This document shows positions 59,301-64,000 of a stretch of 64,000 bases of DNA, one piece after another. Under the pieces are notes generated by a model. It was not told where the DNA came from, ran no database searches, and worked only from the letters and a program-made list of their open reading frames with translations. The translations under genes and the position numbers were made by a program. Every line of letters starts with the position of its first letter. Position 1 is the first letter of the stretch. Origin of the DNA: Citrus sinensis (Eukaryota; Streptophyta; Magnoliopsida; Sapindales; Rutaceae); contig NC_068560.1 of the NCBI RefSeq assembly GCF_022201045.2, positions 36,543,001-36,607,000 of the forward strand, written 5' to 3'.

Positions 59301-62300
59301 TTTTACATCATTCGAATGCTCAGGCATAGATGCAATACTTTCACAAATTCCGGTAGGTGGTACAAAAGGAAGTTCACAAAACTCTGAAGGTAAAGAGTCC
59401 TCTGTTGCATCGTTTATAGTTTCATTAGCCCTAGGAATGTCTTCAGATGCCTTCTCATCACTTAGAGGAGCATGACCATCAGAAGCAAAGACTGGTTTCT
59501 CTACTAGAGAAGACTCGTGAAGAGATTTGTTCATCACATCTAACGAAGGAAAGCTTTCGCCTTCTATTGGTGCTGCCAACTTGTCCTTAAGATGGATATC
59601 ATCTATCTGTTCTGGACGAGTAGCAGTCCAGCTCTTCTGATGACTAAACACCTGATGTGGGAACTGCACAAAATCAGACCCACTAGAATGGCCTAAATCC
59701 TGAGTCACTTGTGGAGGCAAATTCAGTAGGTCTTTCATACGTTCATCTCGCATCTTTGGAACCGGTATCTGCAAGCCACCCTGTAGCAATTCTTGCGATG
59801 ACTGAAGCCGAGAAGGATCTGCTGGTATGGCTGCCTGTGATGGTGCATAAGACTGCTCATTCAAAAGCTGGTGAGAATGATGTTCTGACAGAACCTGAGA
59901 AAGTAACTGCTGTTGCCGTAGCAACTGTTGCTGCTCGTCCTGTTTCTGTTGCTGCTTAAACAACAAGAGCTGATCCAGCAACAATAGCTGCTGCGCTGGA
60001 ACAGGAGCCTGGGATTGAGCCTGCAATAAGTACTGGTGCTGCTGCAACATATTTAACACTTGTGGGTCTTGAGATAAACTAGAGGAAATTACTTTTTCAG
60101 GCGTTGATAAACCAGCAGCAGGATTATCTATAGTTTGACCTAGTAAATTCACTAAAGAGGTGGGATTCTGTGTTTGCAACCTTTGGTTTTGAATCCCAAA
60201 GGCGGATTGGGGAGGAAAGTTTTGAGTATGATGAATATCAGGTTTATTCTGAATTGGATCCAAGCCACTTTGGGCAGAGAAATTTGGCCAACTAGAAACA
60301 CCACCGTTTATGCTAGAGGCAGACCTGTCAGATAAACCTTGGAGGATGGACATCAATTCAGCACTTTGAGAATGAGGCGGTTGGCGAGAATTGTCAGTCA
60401 CTGAAGATAGGAGTTTCGCATGTGACGTCTGGGAGTCGGAGACTATATCAGACTGTGTAACCATAGGTGCAGCATCTCTTCCTGGCCAAAAAGAATAAGG
60501 ATTGGGTAAAGATCTCTGCCGTTCAAGTGACATTCTCTTCACCAAGAGATATGGGTCATTTGAAATATCTAAACCAGATGGAGGACCACCACTGGGATTA
60601 TTTCCAACATAACCTTGAAAACCTACAAATCAACCACAATCCTCAATTTTTCACTGTAATACAACAACAAATCGCAACGAGAAAAAGTATAGATAACAAA
60701 ATTTCTCCAATTCGGAAAACTTTTCACATTTATCTAGTGAACAACAAAATAGAACTTCTTCAAAAAAGAAAACCAACCTTGAGGAATATTACTCATATTA
60801 CCAGCCATTAATGACTCCAAGAACCTATTTTCAGCTTCCATTGCCAAACTCTCCTTATGCCTTGTCTCATTCCTCATTACATCAAAGCCACTGTAGTTTG
60901 GTCGATTTAATGCATCTGTTTCATTATGTTTTGGCACATTAAATCCAGGTGGTGGCCTGGCCTTAGCTCGTAAATGGGGCATAACATCACCAAGTAACGA
61001 AAATGGTGAGTCATTTGATGCACCAGCAAGGCGGACTAGTAAATCTATACCAAAATACCCAGCCTCAAACCATCCAATAATATCAATCCCTCTAAAAGGA
61101 CCTTGAATTTCACCCTGAGGATCTTTATAGTAAAGTACAAGTTCTTCTGGCGTCAGCTGTGAAATCTTTCTGGCTTCCTGTTCCCTGTCCATAACTATTG
61201 ATGACTGCCTTTTAATAACAGGATCCTCACTGGTCTGCCATTTAGCTTCATCTCTAGAATATAAAGATTTAGGCATATCACCTTCCCATTGCTTAGTAGT
61301 ATCCTTCTGCAGCTGTGACCAGGCCATATCAGGGGATTTTGCTCTAATATCACTTGGAATATCCCTCTGCCCATAAGAGCCTACATAAGAACTTTCTCCA
61401 AGTGATGAGGTTTTCCATGGGGTGCCAGACTGGACGGAATTATTTTCTTGCATGCTTGCTTCTCTGTTGATGGGAACTTCAGGCCTTCGATAAGGAGTGC
61501 TATCTTCTTTAGACACTATAAAAAAACAGTAAATAAATAAATCATACATCATGAAAGAAGAGTACAACTTTAAACAAAAGCCACTTCTATCTAATCTTCA
61601 TGATCCAGTGTTACATGTTAAAATTCTATGCAACAAGAGGTAGGACACAACATCAACTAAGGCTCAACAGCCAAAATAGCATACAAATTAAATCAAAATA
61701 GACAAAGTAATGTAAATAGAACCTACAAGTATTTTTAACAATTCCTCTTTTCCAGAAAATTCAAAGCTCAGGATATGTTAGAAGGCTAAAATCATATAAT
61801 TACACAAAATTCAGTTATTTTTACCAAGGTTTATCAAATTCAAGAATGGCCTGCAAGGCTATAATACAAATCTACACAAAATCTCACTTTCCATGCAATT
61901 CTGTACCTTCAGTTCTAAACTTGTTATCAGTGTGAGACTTTTGATCTTGAATGGTTTCCATCTTTGTGTTAGACACATAATTGTGAGTCTGCCTATCCAG
62001 GGATGAGCCGCCAGAGTAATTTGCATAGCCGCCCTTTAAATTGTCGGAATTTTCGTCTTTGGAATCATCAACTGCAAGCGATAAATCTTCTCTACTGTCT
62101 GCTCAAACAAGTCCATTAAAAAATTAAACAATTTTACACCATAATGAATGGATAAACATAGAGAAATATATCTTTGATAGGAATGACTACCATGTTTGGT
62201 TCGTCTTGATGGAGTAAAATCCACAGAATTCCGACCCACAGATCCATCTTTTGATATTTGAGGCGCACCACTACTTACTATGTCCCCTTTATCAATTCCC

Positions 62301-63646
62301 TTTAAAACAGCCTATTCAAACAGTAAAAATAATCAAATCAACTGCAGAAAGTGTTGGCAAACTCACCAAAAGAATTAATAGGTATGATTACCGATTCATC
62401 AGGATTAGGCGCATAAAATGCTAGAGGCTCTAATGGTTCTTCCTGTGTAAGAGAAGGCACCTGGGCAAGCCCTTCTATTAGTTTTTTATATGATCTCATA
62501 TCTGTCATCCTATACACATCAAGCAATTTGGTTCTACTGTATCTTAAAGGAAGATATTCTCCATGGTTACTTTCAACCCTGTCTGAGAGAATTGCCAGAG
62601 ACTGTGAATGTGTAGAAACACTGTTGATGGAGTTCCCACCAGAAATTAGCTTCCCACGACCAGCAGAAAAAACTGGAGGAGTGCCTTCTCCACGCCCACG
62701 GCTGTAGGAAAATGCAGGAACCTGTTTGTTAGGCGTCAGATTTTGGTGATGAGAAGTATCACCTCTTCCTCGGCTTTGCAACAAGTTGGATCTCCAAGGC
62801 CGATAATTTTCTCCCTCTCTCTCATCCTTTCCATGGCCAGAAACATGAGATAATCCTTTATCATGATGCATGTCACTGTCCTTACTAGAATCAGACCATT
62901 TCTCGCGTAAACCATCTGTCTCTTTATCATCAGGCCCCCAGCGTGTGTTCCATTTGCTCTCACGCCTTTGATCATAATTGGTGTCCCTGTTACCTGAATC
63001 AGTCCAACGATCAGAGGGAGTACGGCGTGCTTCCCCAAAATGTCTTGAGGATGAGTTTTCTGTCCACCGATCCATCCTGCGGTTGTCCCCATGTTCTTTA
63101 TCCCCATCCCTCCAGCGATCTTTGCGCACCAAGGAATTGGTGTCTCTTTCTTCATCACGCCAGCGGTCACGTCGACCAGTTTCCATATCAAGCAATGAAG
63201 GCCGAAACACATCCTTTTTCTTATGTATCTCATTCATCTCTTCTCCAGTTCCAGATGATTTTTTGATCTCTGAGTGATCTCCATGAGCTGGATGCTGGCT
63301 GAAGTGACTTTCCTGCAAAAAAAATGAAATCAATTGCTTTGAAGCAGCATCATAAATCATATCATTTCCAGTAAATAAAGCAAAATTGAAAACCAAGCAA
63401 TCTGCTCAAACACAGATGATGACATAGATGTTGATAGTCAATTCGTTACAAAAGCACAAAAAGAAATTAAAAAAAAATCATAATTGTGTTCTCTAATAAG
63501 TATGCTGCTCCGATAAACTGGAAAAATATGTAATTAAAACAGTAATTTATAACACACCCCAGTTCCTATTCCAGGTTTACTCTCCCCTGGCTTTGGCAGA
63601 AGCCACTGCGGTGAAAGTGGAATAGGATTGTCAGATCCTTGAACAT
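56375..63646 (-). CDS. EXA1: GYF-domain protein EXA1 (5' end outside window)
   Basis: Visible exons from 5' to 3': 63646-63559, 63312-62402, near 62312-62190, 62103-61907, 61514-60776, 60624-57894, 57653-57460, 57378-57319 and 56763-56375. The first visible residues are [20 protein letters not shown]; the start codon lies beyond the right edge. An Arg/Asp-rich (RDRWRD) region is followed by YSRTKLLD (near 62545), which fits the eIF4E-binding pattern YxxxxL-phi. The GYF domain is in the 61514-60776 exon: [16 protein letters not shown], then [21 protein letters not shown] Gln-rich stretch and a Lys-rich tail ([12 protein letters not shown]) follow. GYF domains bind proline-rich peptides. Arabidopsis EXA1 is a translation-linked protein needed for potexvirus accumulation and linked to immune-receptor control. 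Confidence 0.93.
57151..57344. repeat. 97-bp tandem duplication across an EXA1 splice donor
   Basis: Copies 57151-57247 and 57248-57344 differ only at the last base. Each starts CCTTTGATCCTCTACTTCCA and contains the same exon end and GT donor (GACAAAAG|GTATC on the minus strand). See the finding on alternative donors. Confidence 0.95.
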
Positions 63647-64000
63647 CTGCATGAATTAAACAGAAACATCAATTCAAAATATTTGACCAATAGCCAGATG
63701 CGAGATACAGAAACATTAATACTAGAAAAATAAAGAATGTGATGATGAACAACAAGCCACTAATAGACATAACAAATCATGCAACAATCAGTTAAACTGA
63801 AGTTTGTAAAAGCAAAGTATCAAACCAAGAAATTGCAAAAGGAAAACATCAGAAGTTAGGAAAACATCTAAATTTCTAGTCAGCAATGATTTAATAGAAA
63901 CAACACTCCACGACATTTATAATCTGAATTCGTATAGCTCCGGCATTAGTCTCGGAAATTTTGCAGAGTTTTGCTAGACTTGCATAATTCATTTGTTTCA
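63647..64000. other. EXA1 upstream intron, running off the window
   Basis: AT-rich sequence beyond the acceptor at 63647-63648 looks intronic. The N-terminal exon of EXA1 should lie to the right of the window. Confidence 0.5.

Overview
The window is nuclear DNA of a dicotyledonous flowering plant. The evidence is AT-rich intergenic DNA, GT-AG introns in nearly every gene, plant-only families (OVATE, DUF620, OEP24, IRE-type AGC kinase, EXA1) and plant-type transposon remnants. The protein sequences look rosid, possibly Citrus or another member of the Sapindales. The species is an inference; nothing here proves it.

Layout of protein genes (nine, mostly on the minus strand): a 16-exon GH123/DUF4091-like glycosidase (460-9161, -); COP9 signalosome subunit CSN4 (11688-15511, +), whose 13 exons rebuild to 397 aa; an IRE-family AGC kinase (16658-26199, -), convergent with CSN4; an intronless At1g75140-type membrane protein (29144-31111, -); a Claspin/Mrc1-like replication-checkpoint protein (32168-36630, -); chloroplast outer-envelope pore OEP24 (37493-40739, -); an OVATE family repressor (42615-43568, -); a DUF620 protein (47224-48721, +); and the GYF-domain protein EXA1 (56375 to about 63646, -), cut by the right edge. 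The genes are functionally unrelated, as is normal for a plant chromosome arm.

The most interesting region is 50.8-51.9 kb, which looks like an empty intergenic gap. It holds three site II (TGGGCY) elements and a telo-box, the promoter signature of plant snoRNA and ribosome-biogenesis genes. Four C/D-box snoRNA candidates follow in series, each 74-104 nt long and about 70-105 bp apart. One carries the U43 guide to 18S rRNA. A second pairs with the 5' end of 25S rRNA. A third has an 8-bp terminal stem and two guides to adjacent stretches of 25S rRNA. The fourth has no target I can name. I read this as a polycistronic snoRNA gene.

Other structure: a 1.1-kb Mutator-like element (54030-55124) with roughly 90-bp inverted ends and a 10-bp target duplication; a 258-bp MITE between CSN4 and the IRE gene; tRNA-derived SINE-like remnants; long C homopolymers (31, 19 and 18 C); and several young tandem duplications of about 40-100 bp. 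One of these, 97 bp long, duplicates a splice donor of EXA1.
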